64,000 bases of DNA from Mycolicibacterium stellerae (GCF_003719305.1 NZ_RARC01000003.1:1-64000); one strand, 5' to 3'; numbered from the stretch's first letter, positions 7,728 through 17,564 are shown. Notes: generated from the letters alone by a model not told the origin. Numbers and translations: made by a program.

Positions 7728-8914
7728 TGCGAGAACCCGTGCCGGTGCAGCCAGCCCGTGCAGATGCCGACGGCTTGGCGCAGCGTCCCGCGTTGTTCGG
7801 GGCCGGAGTAGTAGTGGTTGGCGCCTGGGATTTCGTGCATCTCCTTGTCAGGATGCCCGATCGCCTCGAACAGCCGGCGGGTGTGGCTTGGTGTGCAGGC
7901 GTCGTCGGCCAGGTTGCCGATCACCAGCGTCGGCACGGCGATGTCGGGGCCGCACTCGACCGCGTCGCCGTTGGCGTCGTCGTAGCTCCACTGCGACAGC
8001 CAGCTGCGCAGCGTGCAGAACCGGGCCAGCCCGACGGGGCTGTTGTTCACCACCGCAGGATCACCGAGGTAGCAGGTGCGGGGGGCGCGTTCGTTCGGAT
8101 CGACGGTCGGGTCCAGCCAGCGCGGGTCGGCCATGGTGCCGTGCACGACGAAACCGAACTCGTCGTCGGGGCGCCCGCTTGACCTCAGCTCGGCGAGTTT
8201 CTCCTTGACCCACTTGGTGATTCGCCGGTTTCGCGCGATCTGCGCTGCGCGGTAGCGGTCGAGGAATTCGGCCGTGTATGGCGGCTGGTTGGGGTTGTCG
8301 GGGTTGTAGAGGTCCAATTCGGGGTCGCGCCTGGACGGGTCGGACTCATCGAGGATCGACGCGTCCAGCCATTCGGTCATGGTGCCGTGGCGGCTGACGT
8401 GCGCGGCGAGCAGCATGATCGCGTCGGCGGGGATGAGTCCGAGCTTCGTCAGATCAGGGCCGTCACCCGACGGGCTCGCGGTGACCGTCGGATTCTGCGC
8501 CTGCTGCTGGTAGAACACCGAAAGCGAACCGCCTCCGCTCCAGCCCGCCAGAACGACCTTCGAATACCCCAGCCGGTTCTTGGCGTCCTTGATCGCTTCG
8601 CCGAGATCCTCGACGACCTTCTCCATCAGCAACGCCGAGTCGGTGCCGCGAAACCGGCTGTTGCAGTAGATGACGTGGTGGCCTGCGCGCGCCAGCGCGT
8701 TGATCATCGGCAGGTAGGCACCGCCGCCGATGGGGTGCATGAACATCAGCACGGTGTCGGACGTCGCCGTCTTGGGCTTGAGCAGATAGCTCTCGAGCAC
8801 GACCAGTTCGGCGACACCGCCGTAGACGTCGCGCACCGCCGAAGTGTTCTGGTAGGCAACGAGATACGGAATGCGTTCGTACTCGTACTTGACGGGTGCC
8901 TCAGCCGTCGTCAT
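7724..8914 (-). CDS. Alpha/beta hydrolase
   Basis: A 396-residue alpha/beta hydrolase. The nucleophile elbow is VVLAGWSGGGSLSVFY (Ser in GWSGG), the oxyanion-side strand is VLMFMHPIGGGAYLPM, and the C-terminus has the acid TLVIGNLADDACTP and the catalytic His region EIPGANHYYSG. The start at 8912-8914 abuts the stop of the dioxygenase gene (TGATG), so the genes are coupled. In a pathway that starts with ring cleavage, a C-C or ester hydrolase would be the natural next step; that is inference. Confidence 0.88.
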   Translation of the reverse strand: MTTAEAPVKYEYERIPYLVAYQNTSAVRDVYGGVAELVVLESYLLKPKTATSDTVLMFMHPIGGGAYLPMINALARAGHHVIYCNSRFRGTDSALLMEKVVEDLGEAIKDAKNRLGYSKVVLAGWSGGGSLSVFYQQQAQNPTVTASPSGDGPDLTKLGLIPADAIMLLAAHVSRHGTMTEWLDASILDESDPSRRDPELDLYNPDNPNQPPYTAEFLDRYRAAQIARNRRITKWVKEKLAELRSSGRPDDEFGFVVHGTMADPRWLDPTVDPNERAPRTCYLGDPAVVNNSPVGLARFCTLRSWLSQWSYDDANGDAVECGPDIAVPTLVIGNLADDACTPSHTRRLFEAIGHPDKEMHEIPGANHYYSGPEQRGTLRQAVGICTGWLHRHGFSQ

Positions 8915-10026
8915 CAGTGTTGCCCCAAATCGTTGGCCAGAACGTCGTCGGACGGCACCAGCCTTCGTCGGGTGTCGATGGCGATCACCGACCAGTCCAC
9001 CCTGTCGTAGTCGTCGAACTTGCGGCGCGCCCGCTCGCGTGCCTTCTCGGGTGCGCCGTGGTGAACGCCTTGCGGCGCATGCGAAATCAGGCCGGGCGGC
9101 ATCGGGATACCGTAGAGCGAGCCGGCGTGGAAGAACGCGATCTCGTCGTAGTCGACGTTGCGGTGATACCAGGGTATGCGCTCGGTGCCCGGCACACTTT
9201 CGGCGGGTTTGGGCAGGAAGTTCATCACGTAGACACCGGTGGCCTCCATGAACAGGTGCACGGTCGGCGGCAGGTGCACGCTGTCGGAGGTCACCACGTT
9301 GTAGTCGGCGATGTTGAAGGTGAAGGCGAAGTTGTCGCCGCGCCAGCCCTCCACGTCGAGCGGATGATGTTCGTAATAAAGAGAGGTCGTCCCGACTCCA
9401 CCGATCGGGGAGTGGATGAGCCGCACCTGGTAGGTCTCTGCACCGGATGGGGGAGGGGTGTCCATCGGCACGGGATCGGGGATGACGATCTGGGACGGGT
9501 CGAACGGGAAGTGCCTTCCGAGCGTGCCAGGCGGGGGCACCCGCAATTCGTCGGTGGCCTGGATCATCAGCAGCGTCGACTCGCTGTCGGGCACTTGGCG
9601 GAAGGTGCACGCCTTCGGGATGTACACCCAGTCGCCTTCGCGGTAGCGCAACGGGCCGAACTCGGTCTCGAGCAGCCCGGCGCCCTTGTGCACGAAGCAC
9701 AGCAGGTCCCCGTCGACGTAGCGGACGAAGAACGGCATCGGCTCGCTGCGTCGCGACAACAGGACCTGGCAGTCGGGATTGGAGAACAGCAGCATGGGTC
9801 CGCCGGCGGCGTCGGTGGCGTCGCCGGGCTTCAGCTCGCTTGACAGCACGTCGACGGGTCGCAGCGGGCCGGCGCTGCGGTAGGCGGTCGGATCGTTGCG
9901 GCGGTACATGTTGGCCGTGCGGCCAGTGAACCCACCGCGGCCGAGTTCGTCGTCCTTCAAACCGTTGAGGTCGGCGTGCAGCCGCCGAGGCGTGGTGCCT
10001 TTTCGCAGGTGAACGAACGATTCCAT
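8914..10026 (-). CDS. Homogentisate 1,2-dioxygenase-like protein
   Basis: A 370-residue double-cupin protein resembling homogentisate 1,2-dioxygenase, though shorter than the usual 430-445 residues. The iron ligands are visible: His and Glu in IPWYHRNVDYDEIAFF and a C-terminal His in LISHAPQGVHHGAP. Family enzymes open the ring of homogentisate with O2. No maleylacetoacetate isomerase or fumarylacetoacetase gene accompanies it here, so the substrate may be a different aromatic. It is the first gene of the eight-gene operon, and the ATG at 10024-10026 lies 23 bases from a large palindrome. Confidence 0.85.
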   Translation of the reverse strand: MESFVHLRKGTTPRRLHADLNGLKDDELGRGGFTGRTANMYRRNDPTAYRSAGPLRPVDVLSSELKPGDATDAAGGPMLLFSNPDCQVLLSRRSEPMPFFVRYVDGDLLCFVHKGAGLLETEFGPLRYREGDWVYIPKACTFRQVPDSESTLLMIQATDELRVPPPGTLGRHFPFDPSQIVIPDPVPMDTPPPSGAETYQVRLIHSPIGGVGTTSLYYEHHPLDVEGWRGDNFAFTFNIADYNVVTSDSVHLPPTVHLFMEATGVYVMNFLPKPAESVPGTERIPWYHRNVDYDEIAFFHAGSLYGIPMPPGLISHAPQGVHHGAPEKARERARRKFDDYDRVDWSVIAIDTRRRLVPSDDVLANDLGQH

Positions 10027-10049
10027 GATGCTCCTACGGAAGGGTGCGG

Positions 10050-10079
10050 CGAAAAAGTAAATCTGACGTTAGTTTTTCG
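10050..10079. promoter_or_regulatory. 30-bp palindromic operator candidate upstream of the catabolic operon
   Basis: Arms CGAAAAAGTAA and TTAGTTTTTCG pair at 10 of 11 positions around an 8-base centre. The site is 23 bases upstream of the dioxygenase start and is AT-rich compared with its surroundings. It is a likely binding site for the TetR encoded within the operon (5005-5616). Confidence 0.6.
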
Positions 10080-10099
10080 GGAGCGCCCGCGTCAACGTC

Positions 10100-10489
10100 T
10101 CAGTCGGTCAAGTCGACCCGGATGCTGAGCAGGTTCGTGCCGAAGGTGCGCACGCCGAAGCTGTTGAACTGCGGTAACGAGCGCAGCCGTTCGTGCGGGT
10201 CGTCGTCGGGCACCAAATGGGCGGTGCCGTTGTGCCAGCGGCCGCGCAGCCTGACCCGCACGTTCGGGTTGGCCTTGATGTTCTTCACGTATTGCGAGTT
10301 CTCGCCGAACTCGGACACGAACCAGAACTCGTTGCCGACCTTGCTGCCGCCGAGCGGGGTGCGGCGCGGCTCACCCGACTTCCGTCCGGTCGTCTCGAGC
10401 AGCGTCTGGATGGGCAGTCGCCGCATCAGCGGGTTGGCCACTCGCCTCTGGATCAGGTTGGTGATGCGGTCACGAAGATCGTCGGCCAT
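10100..10489 (-). CDS. DDN-like F420-dependent nitroreductase/quinone reductase family protein
   Basis: A 129-residue split-barrel protein of the deazaflavin-dependent nitroreductase family. Characteristic parts are LLETTGRKSGEPRRTPL, FWFVSEFGENSQYVKNIKANP and VRVRLRGRWHNGTAHLV. Family members use reduced F420 to reduce quinones or other electron-poor substrates. It lies 13 bases downstream of the HsaA-like monooxygenase gene on the same strand and is probably in one operon with it. A role as its electron donor is possible but not shown. Confidence 0.88.
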   Translation of the reverse strand: MADDLRDRITNLIQRRVANPLMRRLPIQTLLETTGRKSGEPRRTPLGGSKVGNEFWFVSEFGENSQYVKNIKANPNVRVRLRGRWHNGTAHLVPDDDPHERLRSLPQFNSFGVRTFGTNLLSIRVDLTD

Positions 10490-10502
10490 GGTGGCCCCTT
10501 TC

Positions 10503-11669
10503 TCACACCATTGCGGTTCGCGGAATTTCGAGTCCCAGTATCAACGCTCCGGAGAGCTCGCGGCTGGTGTCGTAGTCGAACACCACGTGACCGGCGAGCA
10601 CGTCGACGTCGCGCTTGATCCGCTGCAGCGGGTTGTCAAGGAAGTGAGCGCCGGCGCCGGACGCACCGAGCAGACGAGATATGACGACCCGCGACTCAAC
10701 CACGATGTGGGCGGCAGCGAGCCGCGCCTCAGCGCGCACCGGCCGAGGTACGGGATCGCCCGCGGCGACCAGGATTTCGACCTGGCCGACGGTGTCGGCG
10801 AGCAGCCCGCGCAGCGCCCGCAGCCGCACCCGAGCCTCGCTGAGGTGACTCTGCGCCATCGGTTTGTCCCTCTGCGTGATGCCCTCATATGCGAGTACGC
10901 GTTGTGACAGGCGCTCGGCGTAGATGTCGGCGGCGCGCTCGGCGCTGCCGAGGGCGGGCATCGCGGCCAACAGCGCCAGCGCAGGCACCATGGGCCAGCG
11001 GTAGGTGTCGGCGTCGTGCACCGCGGCGCCGGGCGCGGTGCCCTTGTAGATGTCGGTGACCCGGACCAGCCGGTGGGCGGGCACGAACGCGTCGGTGATG
11101 ACGACGTCGTTGGAACCGGTGGCGCACATGCCGTCGGTGTGCCACACGTCCTCGACGGCTGCGTCGCTGATCGGCAGCAGCGCCAGCGCCGGGTAGATGC
11201 TGTCGTCCGGCCCGCAGAGCGCCCCGACGATGATCCAGTTGCCGTGCATGACGCCGGTGGCCCATGACCACCGCCCCGACAGCCGGATGCCGCCGTCGAC
11301 GGGTATCCCGCGTCCGGTCGGCGCAAGGGGAGCGGGTGCGAGAAAGGGGCGCGTCGCGAACGCCTCTTGCTGGGCTTCCTCGCCGAACAGCGCCATCATC
11401 CAGTTGTGCAGGGTGTAGAAGCCCAGCGTCCATGCGCTTGATGCGCATCCGTGGGCCATCCGGCGCACCGGGTCGAGAATTGCCGACCACGGTGCCTGTA
11501 GGCCGCCGTAGCGCGCGGGCACGAGTAGTTCGGGCAGTCCAGAGGCGATGAAGTCGTCGACGGTGGCACTGGGCAGCCTGCGCAGCCGCTCGGCTTCCTG
11601 TGCACGGTCGGCGAGGCTTGCGACGAATTCTGGGCTGACGTCCGGTGCTGTGGCCTTCGCCGCGGTCAT
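10503..11669 (-). CDS. HsaA-like flavin-dependent monooxygenase (acyl-CoA dehydrogenase fold)
   Basis: A 388-residue protein with the acyl-CoA dehydrogenase fold that lacks the dehydrogenase catalytic Glu. It resembles the HsaA / DszC / HpaB-like flavin monooxygenases (SASSAWTLGFYTLHNW-like segment CASSAWTLGFYTLHNWMM, GIRLSGRWSWATGVMHGNW, and DGMCATGSNDVVITDAFVP). Such enzymes hydroxylate phenols or sulfur/nitrogen compounds using FMNH2 from a partner reductase. The C-terminal RLLGASGAGAHFLDNPLQRIKRDVDVLAGH is characteristic. It is preceded by a short inverted repeat and a TetR gene on the same strand. Confidence 0.85.
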   Translation of the reverse strand: MTAAKATAPDVSPEFVASLADRAQEAERLRRLPSATVDDFIASGLPELLVPARYGGLQAPWSAILDPVRRMAHGCASSAWTLGFYTLHNWMMALFGEEAQQEAFATRPFLAPAPLAPTGRGIPVDGGIRLSGRWSWATGVMHGNWIIVGALCGPDDSIYPALALLPISDAAVEDVWHTDGMCATGSNDVVITDAFVPAHRLVRVTDIYKGTAPGAAVHDADTYRWPMVPALALLAAMPALGSAERAADIYAERLSQRVLAYEGITQRDKPMAQSHLSEARVRLRALRGLLADTVGQVEILVAAGDPVPRPVRAEARLAAAHIVVESRVVISRLLGASGAGAHFLDNPLQRIKRDVDVLAGHVVFDYDTSRELSGALILGLEIPRTAMV

Positions 11670-11682
11670 GGCCGCGAACGTA

Positions 11683-11700
11683 CCATACTTTTTGGTATGG
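11683..11700. promoter_or_regulatory. Inverted repeat upstream of the HsaA-like gene
   Basis: CCATAC and GTATGG are perfect 6-base arms separated by 6 bases. The site is 13 bases upstream of the monooxygenase start and 9 bases past the end of the TetR gene. It is a probable operator for that TetR. Confidence 0.5.
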
Positions 11701-11709
11701 AAGACGCGC

Positions 11710-12288
11710 TCAGCGCGTCAACATGAGGTCGATGAAGCGCTCCCGCCTGCGCGCCCCGCTGGGGTGTGGGGTTTGCCCGGATAGGTGCAGGAACCCGATG
11801 CCGGCGGCAAACGTGGCGTTGGCGCGCAGGTCGGCGTCGTCGTGATCGAAACCGTCGTCCATGAATGCCTGCCTGACGGCGTCGAGGACGCGTTGATCGG
11901 CCGCCCGCACGCTTGCGGCAACCGCATCGTCGGTTCTGGCCCACTCGCGCATGGCCCGCTCGAGCGTCCAGTGCCTGGTGTTCAACAACGACGACATCAT
12001 TTGCGTGAGCCGTTCCCGGGGCGGGACGGCGGCCATGTCGGCGAAATGGCGGCGGTCGCCGTCGCGCAATTCGCCCCACGCGTCGATAAGCGTCGCGCGA
12101 TAACCGGCGATGTCGGTGAAATGCCAGTAGAAGCTGCCCTTTGTGACCGATAGGCGACTGCAGAGGCGGTCTATTTTCAGCGCTGTTGTGCCTTCTTCGG
12201 CCAGGATCGCGAAGCCGGCCTGGACCCAGTCATCGACAGTCAACCGACTGGTGGCAGGCCCCGCGCGCTCGATGGTCATCGAGATCAC
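11710..12288 (-). CDS. TetR family transcriptional regulator
   Basis: A 192-residue TetR protein. The DNA-binding region is FAILAEEGTTALKIDRLCSRL with the recognition helix in VTKGSFYWHFTDIAGYRATL. The sequence WHF after the recognition helix is typical of a subfamily near oxygenase genes. A second in-frame ATG three codons downstream is an equally good start. It is transcribed in the same direction as the HsaA-like and DDN-like genes and probably controls them through the inverted repeat at 11683-11700. The ligand is unknown. Confidence 0.88.
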   Translation of the reverse strand: MISMTIERAGPATSRLTVDDWVQAGFAILAEEGTTALKIDRLCSRLSVTKGSFYWHFTDIAGYRATLIDAWGELRDGDRRHFADMAAVPPRERLTQMMSSLLNTRHWTLERAMREWARTDDAVAASVRAADQRVLDAVRQAFMDDGFDHDDADLRANATFAAGIGFLHLSGQTPHPSGARRRERFIDLMLTR

Positions 12289-12336
12289 GATACGGCGGAT
12301 GGCCCCGTCCGCACCCGCCGGACGAGCCTAAATTGA

Positions 12337-13551
<1,215 letters not shown>

Positions 13552-13577
13552 CTGCGGACGCGAGCAGCAAAACTGCT

Positions 13578-13844
13578 TCAGCGCCTGATCGTTGGACTGT
13601 GACCAATCCCCGTCGAGGGTCTCCTCGGCGGGGATTGGTTTTGCGCCATGGCGATGCACGTGCCGAGATGGCCTGCGACACAGGGCACGCCGTTCATCGT
13701 CGGTGCGGGCCCACCGGAGACGATAGTGGGCACGCCGTCACCGTAGGGTTCGTAACCCGAGTTGCCGCCGGCTGGATCTGCCACCGCGGCCGGTGCGGTG
13801 ACGATCGCGATGGTGTACACGCCGATGAGAATCGACGAGCGCAT
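13578..13844 (-). CDS. Small secreted protein, unknown function
   Basis: An 88-residue protein with a signal peptide (MRSSILIGVYTIAIVTAPAA then VADP) and a short Cys-containing mature part (NGVPCVAGHLGTCIAM). It resembles the many small exported proteins of mycobacteria, but I do not recognise a named family. The ATG follows directly after the stop codon of the quinone reductase gene (0-base gap), so the two are probably co-transcribed. Its last codons lie inside the stem-loop that also follows the antigen 85 gene. A real gene is likely but not certain. Confidence 0.6.
   Translation of the reverse strand: MRSSILIGVYTIAIVTAPAAVADPAGGNSGYEPYGDGVPTIVSGGPAPTMNGVPCVAGHLGTCIAMAQNQSPPRRPSTGIGHSPTIRR
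13602..13643. terminator. Bidirectional stem-loop terminator between convergent genes
   Basis: ACCAATCCCC and GGGGATTGGT form a perfect outer stem with an inner near-perfect TCGAGG/CCTCGG stem, followed by TTTT on the plus strand. It ends the antigen 85 transcript and may also stop the opposite small secreted gene. Confidence 0.75.
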
Positions 13845-14843
13845 CTAGAAACCTCCGGCGACCCGGACCACGGCCCGACCCGAGTAGCGGCCCTCGCGTA
13901 TCTCGTCGAGGACGCCGACGACGTCTGAGATGTCGACCTCGTTGGTGATGTCCGAAAGATGTTGCGGATAAAGCGAATCGCCCAGCTTCTCCCACAGGTC
14001 GCGGCGCGGCCCGATCGGCATCAGCACCGAGTCCATGCCCAACAGCGAGACTCCTCGCAGGATGAACGGCATCACGGTGGTGCTCAGCCCGGCTCCTCCG
14101 GTCAGTCCGCTGGCCGCGACCGCTCCGCCGTACTTCAGTGTGCTGAGAACATCTGCAAGGGTCTTGCCGCCGACGCAGTCGACGGCGCCTGCCCAGCGGG
14201 TCTTGGCCAGCGGGCGGGGCTTGGCGTCCGGATCCTCTGGCAGACGGCCGATGACGTCGGCGGCGCCAAGCGCCTTGAGCCGGTCGGCGGCGTCCGCTTT
14301 ACCCGTCGACGCCACCACCTCGTAGCCCGCCGCGGCCAGCAGGTCGATGCTGACCGTCCCGACGCCGCCCGTCGCACCCGTCACCACGATCGGACCGTCG
14401 TCTGGCGTGATACCCCAGTCGATCAGCGCCTGCACGCTCATCGCGGCCGTGAAGCCCGCCGTCCCGATAGCGGCCCCGTCGCGGGGGCTCAGCGAGCCGA
14501 GTGGGACCACCCAGTCCGCCGGGAGTCGTGCGTATTCGGCGTAGCCGCCGTTGCGGGCGGTGCCGATCTCGTAGCCGTGGGCCAGCACGGCGTCGCCGAC
14601 GGCGAAATCGGGCGACTGGGACTCGACCACCTCGCCGGTCAGGTCGATGCCCGGCACGATCGGATAGTCGCGCACCACCCCGCCGTTGGGCGTCACAGCC
14701 AGCGCGTCCTTGTAGTTGACGCTGGAGTAGGCCACCCGGATCGTCACATCACCGGCGGGCAGGTCGGACTCCGCCATGGTTTCGACAGCGCAGTCGATGC
14801 GATCGTCGTTCTTGCGGGCGACCAGGGCGGCGAAGTTGTTCAT
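13845..14843 (-). CDS. Quinone oxidoreductase, acrylyl-CoA reductase (AcuI/YhdH) type
   Basis: A 332-residue medium-chain dehydrogenase/reductase without the zinc sites. YhdH/AcuI marks are VAYSSVNYKDALAVTPNGG, the strand PIVPGIDLTGEV and the NADPH-binding VTGATGGVGTVSIDLLAAAGYEV. AcuI enzymes reduce acryloyl-CoA to propionyl-CoA using NADPH; members of this branch are also annotated as quinone reductases. It lies 29 bases downstream of fadE23, so an enoyl-type reductase working next to these acyl-CoA dehydrogenases is plausible. The M. tuberculosis gene in this place, fadB4, belongs to a different MDR branch as I recall it. Confidence 0.88.
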   Translation of the reverse strand: MNNFAALVARKNDDRIDCAVETMAESDLPAGDVTIRVAYSSVNYKDALAVTPNGGVVRDYPIVPGIDLTGEVVESQSPDFAVGDAVLAHGYEIGTARNGGYAEYARLPADWVVPLGSLSPRDGAAIGTAGFTAAMSVQALIDWGITPDDGPIVVTGATGGVGTVSIDLLAAAGYEVVASTGKADAADRLKALGAADVIGRLPEDPDAKPRPLAKTRWAGAVDCVGGKTLADVLSTLKYGGAVAASGLTGGAGLSTTVMPFILRGVSLLGMDSVLMPIGPRRDLWEKLGDSLYPQHLSDITNEVDISDVVGVLDEIREGRYSGRAVVRVAGGF

Positions 14844-14872
14844 GCCACGACATTACGTCGCGGCCACCTTGG

Positions 14873-16087
14873 CTACTTCAGTTCGGCCGACGACAGGCCG
14901 AGCAGCCTGCGCGCCACCACCAACTGCTGAATCTGTTGCGTTCCCTCGAAGATGTCCAGGATCTTGGAGTCGCGCGCCCACTTCTCCAGCAGCGTCTCCT
15001 CGGAATAGCCTGTCGTGCCTGCCATTTCGACGGCCTTCAGGGTGATATCGGTAGCCACCCGGGCCGCCTTGGCCTTGCCCATCGACGCTTCCTTAGAGTT
15101 CGGAATGTCGTTGTCGGCCTGCCACGCGGAACGCACCGTCAGCAGATATCCGGCCTCCCAGTCGGCCTCCATGCGAAGGAACTCCGCGGCTGCGGCGCTC
15201 TGGACGTGTGCGGGCTTGTCGTAGGAGATCTCCACGCCGGCGGCTTCGAGGATCTTTCGCAGTTCCTCGAGGGCGGCGCGCGCGATGCCGACCGCCATCC
15301 CCGCGACGACGGGACGGGTGTTGTCGAAGGTCTCCATGACGCCGGCGAAGCCCTTCTCCACCTGGATGTCGGGGCTGCCGAGAAGGTTGTCCTTCGGGAT
15401 ACGCACGTTGTCGAAGCGGATGACGGCGGTGTCGGATGCCTTGATGCCGAGCTTGTCCTCGAGACGCTCGACCGTCACCCCGGGATGCTCTCGCGGCACG
15501 ATGAACGACTTGATCGCCGCGCGGCCCAACGACTTGTCCAGCGTCGCCCACACCACGATGTGCGTGGCGCGCGATCCGGCGGTGACGAAGATCTTCTCGC
15601 CGTTGATCACGTATTCGTCGCCGTCGACCTTCGCAGTCGTCGAGACCGCGGCCGAGTCGGAGCCGAAGCCGGGTTCGGTGATGGCCATCGCGGCCCACAC
15701 ATCCTTGCCGAGCCGGTCCAGCTGTTCGTTGGTGGCCACCCCGCTGATCGCCGCGTTGCCGAGGCCCTGGCGGGGCACCGAGAGCATCAAAGCGACGTCG
15801 CCCCAGCTGATCTCGATCACGTTGACGACGGCCGACATGTTGCCGCCGTTGTGGTTGGTCTCCTTGGCGGCTTCCCCGTCGCGGAATGCCTCGGCCCCCG
15901 CGAACGGGACGAAATTCGCTTCCGAGATGCCCTCGAAGAGGGTGGCCAGGGTATCCAGCTCGACGGGGTACTCGTGCTCGCGGAGATCCCATTTGCGGGA
16001 GATCGGCCGCAGCATCTCGGCCGCGCCCTGATGCGCCTTCTCGATCACCGCGTTCAGCTTGCGCGGCATTTCCAGATTGATTGCCAT
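14873..16087 (-). CDS. fadE23: Acyl-CoA dehydrogenase FadE23
   Basis: A 404-residue acyl-CoA dehydrogenase that uses FAD to introduce a double bond alpha-beta to the thioester. The flavin/substrate strand is AMAITEPGFGSDSAAVSTTA, followed by YVINGEKIFVTAGSRATHIVVWA, and the catalytic Glu381 lies in ILDIFEGTQQIQQL. It lies directly downstream of fadE24 (30 bases) in the same arrangement and size as fadE24-fadE23 in M. tuberculosis, where the pair is known to respond to isoniazid. The two subunits may form a heteromeric enzyme as in other mycobacterial FadE pairs; that is inference. Confidence 0.88.
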   Translation of the reverse strand: MAINLEMPRKLNAVIEKAHQGAAEMLRPISRKWDLREHEYPVELDTLATLFEGISEANFVPFAGAEAFRDGEAAKETNHNGGNMSAVVNVIEISWGDVALMLSVPRQGLGNAAISGVATNEQLDRLGKDVWAAMAITEPGFGSDSAAVSTTAKVDGDEYVINGEKIFVTAGSRATHIVVWATLDKSLGRAAIKSFIVPREHPGVTVERLEDKLGIKASDTAVIRFDNVRIPKDNLLGSPDIQVEKGFAGVMETFDNTRPVVAGMAVGIARAALEELRKILEAAGVEISYDKPAHVQSAAAAEFLRMEADWEAGYLLTVRSAWQADNDIPNSKEASMGKAKAARVATDITLKAVEMAGTTGYSEETLLEKWARDSKILDIFEGTQQIQQLVVARRLLGLSSAELK

Positions 16088-16117
16088 GAAAGTCTTTCCG
16101 TTGTCTCGATGACTTAC

Positions 16118-17509
16118 CTAGATGACTACGACGCCCTCGGCGACGCCTATTGCGCGCAGGTCGCGATACCAGCGTTCGACGGGATGTTCCTTGGTGTAGC
16201 CGTGGCCGCCGAGCAGCTGCACGCCGTCAAGCCCGATCTGCATGCCCTTGTCGGTGCCGAGCCTTTTGGCCAGTGCCGCCTCGCGTGTGAACGACAAACC
16301 TTGATCGGCCCGCGACGCACCGCGCCATGTGATCAGCCGTAGACCGTCGAGCTCGATCGCGATGTTGGCGCACATGAACGCGACCGACTGGCGGTGGGCG
16401 ATCGGTTCACCGAACGCCTGCCGTTCCTTGACGTAAGGGATGACGTGGTCGAGCACCGCATGGGCGGTGCCGACGGCCAGCGAAGCCCAGCCGAGCCGTG
16501 ACAGCGCAATGGCCTCCGAGTAGTCCTCGTCGGTCGCGGCCTCCTCACCGAGACGGGCGGACAGCGGCACGGTCACGTTGTCGAGCTTGACCCGGCCGAG
16601 CGCCGCGGCGCGGATTCCCATGCTCGGGTCGGCTTGGACGGTAAGGCCCTTCGCCGAAGATTCGACGATGAACAGCGCGGGCTTGCCGTTCAATTGGGCT
16701 GCCACAATCAGCAATTCAGCTTCCTTGGCGGCCACCACCAACGACTTGACGCCGTCGAGGCGGTATCCGCTTGGCGTGCGGACAGCGGTCGTCTTCAACG
16801 CGGTCGGGTCGAACAGCGGGCGCGGTTCGGCGATCGCCAGGCAGGCCTGGGGCACGTTCTCGCCGGCGAACTCGGTGAGATAGGTGGACTGCTGGTCGGC
16901 GCTGCCCCAATGGGTGAGGGCCGACGCGACACCTGCGGGCGCCAGGATCGGCAGCGCCAATCCCATGTCCCCGTAGGCGAGCGCCTCGGCGACCAACGAG
17001 TTCGTCACGGCGCCACGGTGTTCGGCGATCCCGTCGAAATCCTCGGGGATATTGATCGCGGTGATGCCCAGTTCGTTTGCCTTCGCGATGAGATCCGCCG
17101 GGTAGCTTGCGTTTTCGTCGGCGTCGCGGGAGGCGGGCCGGAGAACCTCTTCGGCGAACTCGCTGACGGTTTCGACGATCATCCTCTGGTCGTCGTCCGG
17201 CGTCAGGTCGAAGTAGTCGGCTCCGCTCGCCTTGAGGCGCGTCGGGCCGCCCTTGCCGCCGGACACCTTCTTGAACTGGCGGTTGGTGGCGCCGACGACC
17301 GAGAAGACCTGTTTCACGCCGTATTTCAGTCCGCGGTTGAGCGGATCGCGCAGGTTGTGCTTGTCCAGGAACTCCTGACCGACGATGGGCGTGATCAACG
17401 CCAAGCCGATATCGGTGGGGGTTCGCTTGTGCTTATGGGCTCCGACGGCGCTCTCCCGCCCGTTCTTCTTCGGTGCGCGCGCGGAGTTGCGGTCGATTGT
17501 GTTGGTCAT
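16118..17509 (-). CDS. fadE24: Acyl-CoA dehydrogenase FadE24
   Basis: A 463-residue acyl-CoA dehydrogenase with a long, basic N-terminal extension (about 95 residues: HKHKRTPTDIGLALITPIVG) before the usual domain starting at LTPDDDQRMIVETVSEFAEE. The C-terminus ends at AIGVAEGVVVI, with the probable catalytic Glu458 only five residues from the end. Size and neighbours match M. tuberculosis FadE24. It is the first gene of the fadE24-fadE23-reductase operon. A perfect 24-bp palindrome lies 56 bases upstream of the start and is the likely control site. Confidence 0.88.
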   Translation of the reverse strand: MTNTIDRNSARAPKKNGRESAVGAHKHKRTPTDIGLALITPIVGQEFLDKHNLRDPLNRGLKYGVKQVFSVVGATNRQFKKVSGGKGGPTRLKASGADYFDLTPDDDQRMIVETVSEFAEEVLRPASRDADENASYPADLIAKANELGITAINIPEDFDGIAEHRGAVTNSLVAEALAYGDMGLALPILAPAGVASALTHWGSADQQSTYLTEFAGENVPQACLAIAEPRPLFDPTALKTTAVRTPSGYRLDGVKSLVVAAKEAELLIVAAQLNGKPALFIVESSAKGLTVQADPSMGIRAAALGRVKLDNVTVPLSARLGEEAATDEDYSEAIALSRLGWASLAVGTAHAVLDHVIPYVKERQAFGEPIAHRQSVAFMCANIAIELDGLRLITWRGASRADQGLSFTREAALAKRLGTDKGMQIGLDGVQLLGGHGYTKEHPVERWYRDLRAIGVAEGVVVI

Positions 17510-17564
17510 TTGTGTGCAGCCTCGCTCAGTAGGGCCAGTGCCGATGACAGGCAGTGCCTTGAGC

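Noticed and set aside
6168..7811. Plus-strand frame of 547 codons opposite the HMG-CoA lyase-like and CaiB genes
   Set aside because: Same reason: Arg-rich translation, no motifs, covers two coupled genes on the other strand.
13845..14843. Orthologue of M. tuberculosis fadB4
   Set aside because: It lies in the same place after fadE23, but the sequence is of the YhdH/AcuI branch rather than the FadB4 branch as I recall it, so the symbol was not used.
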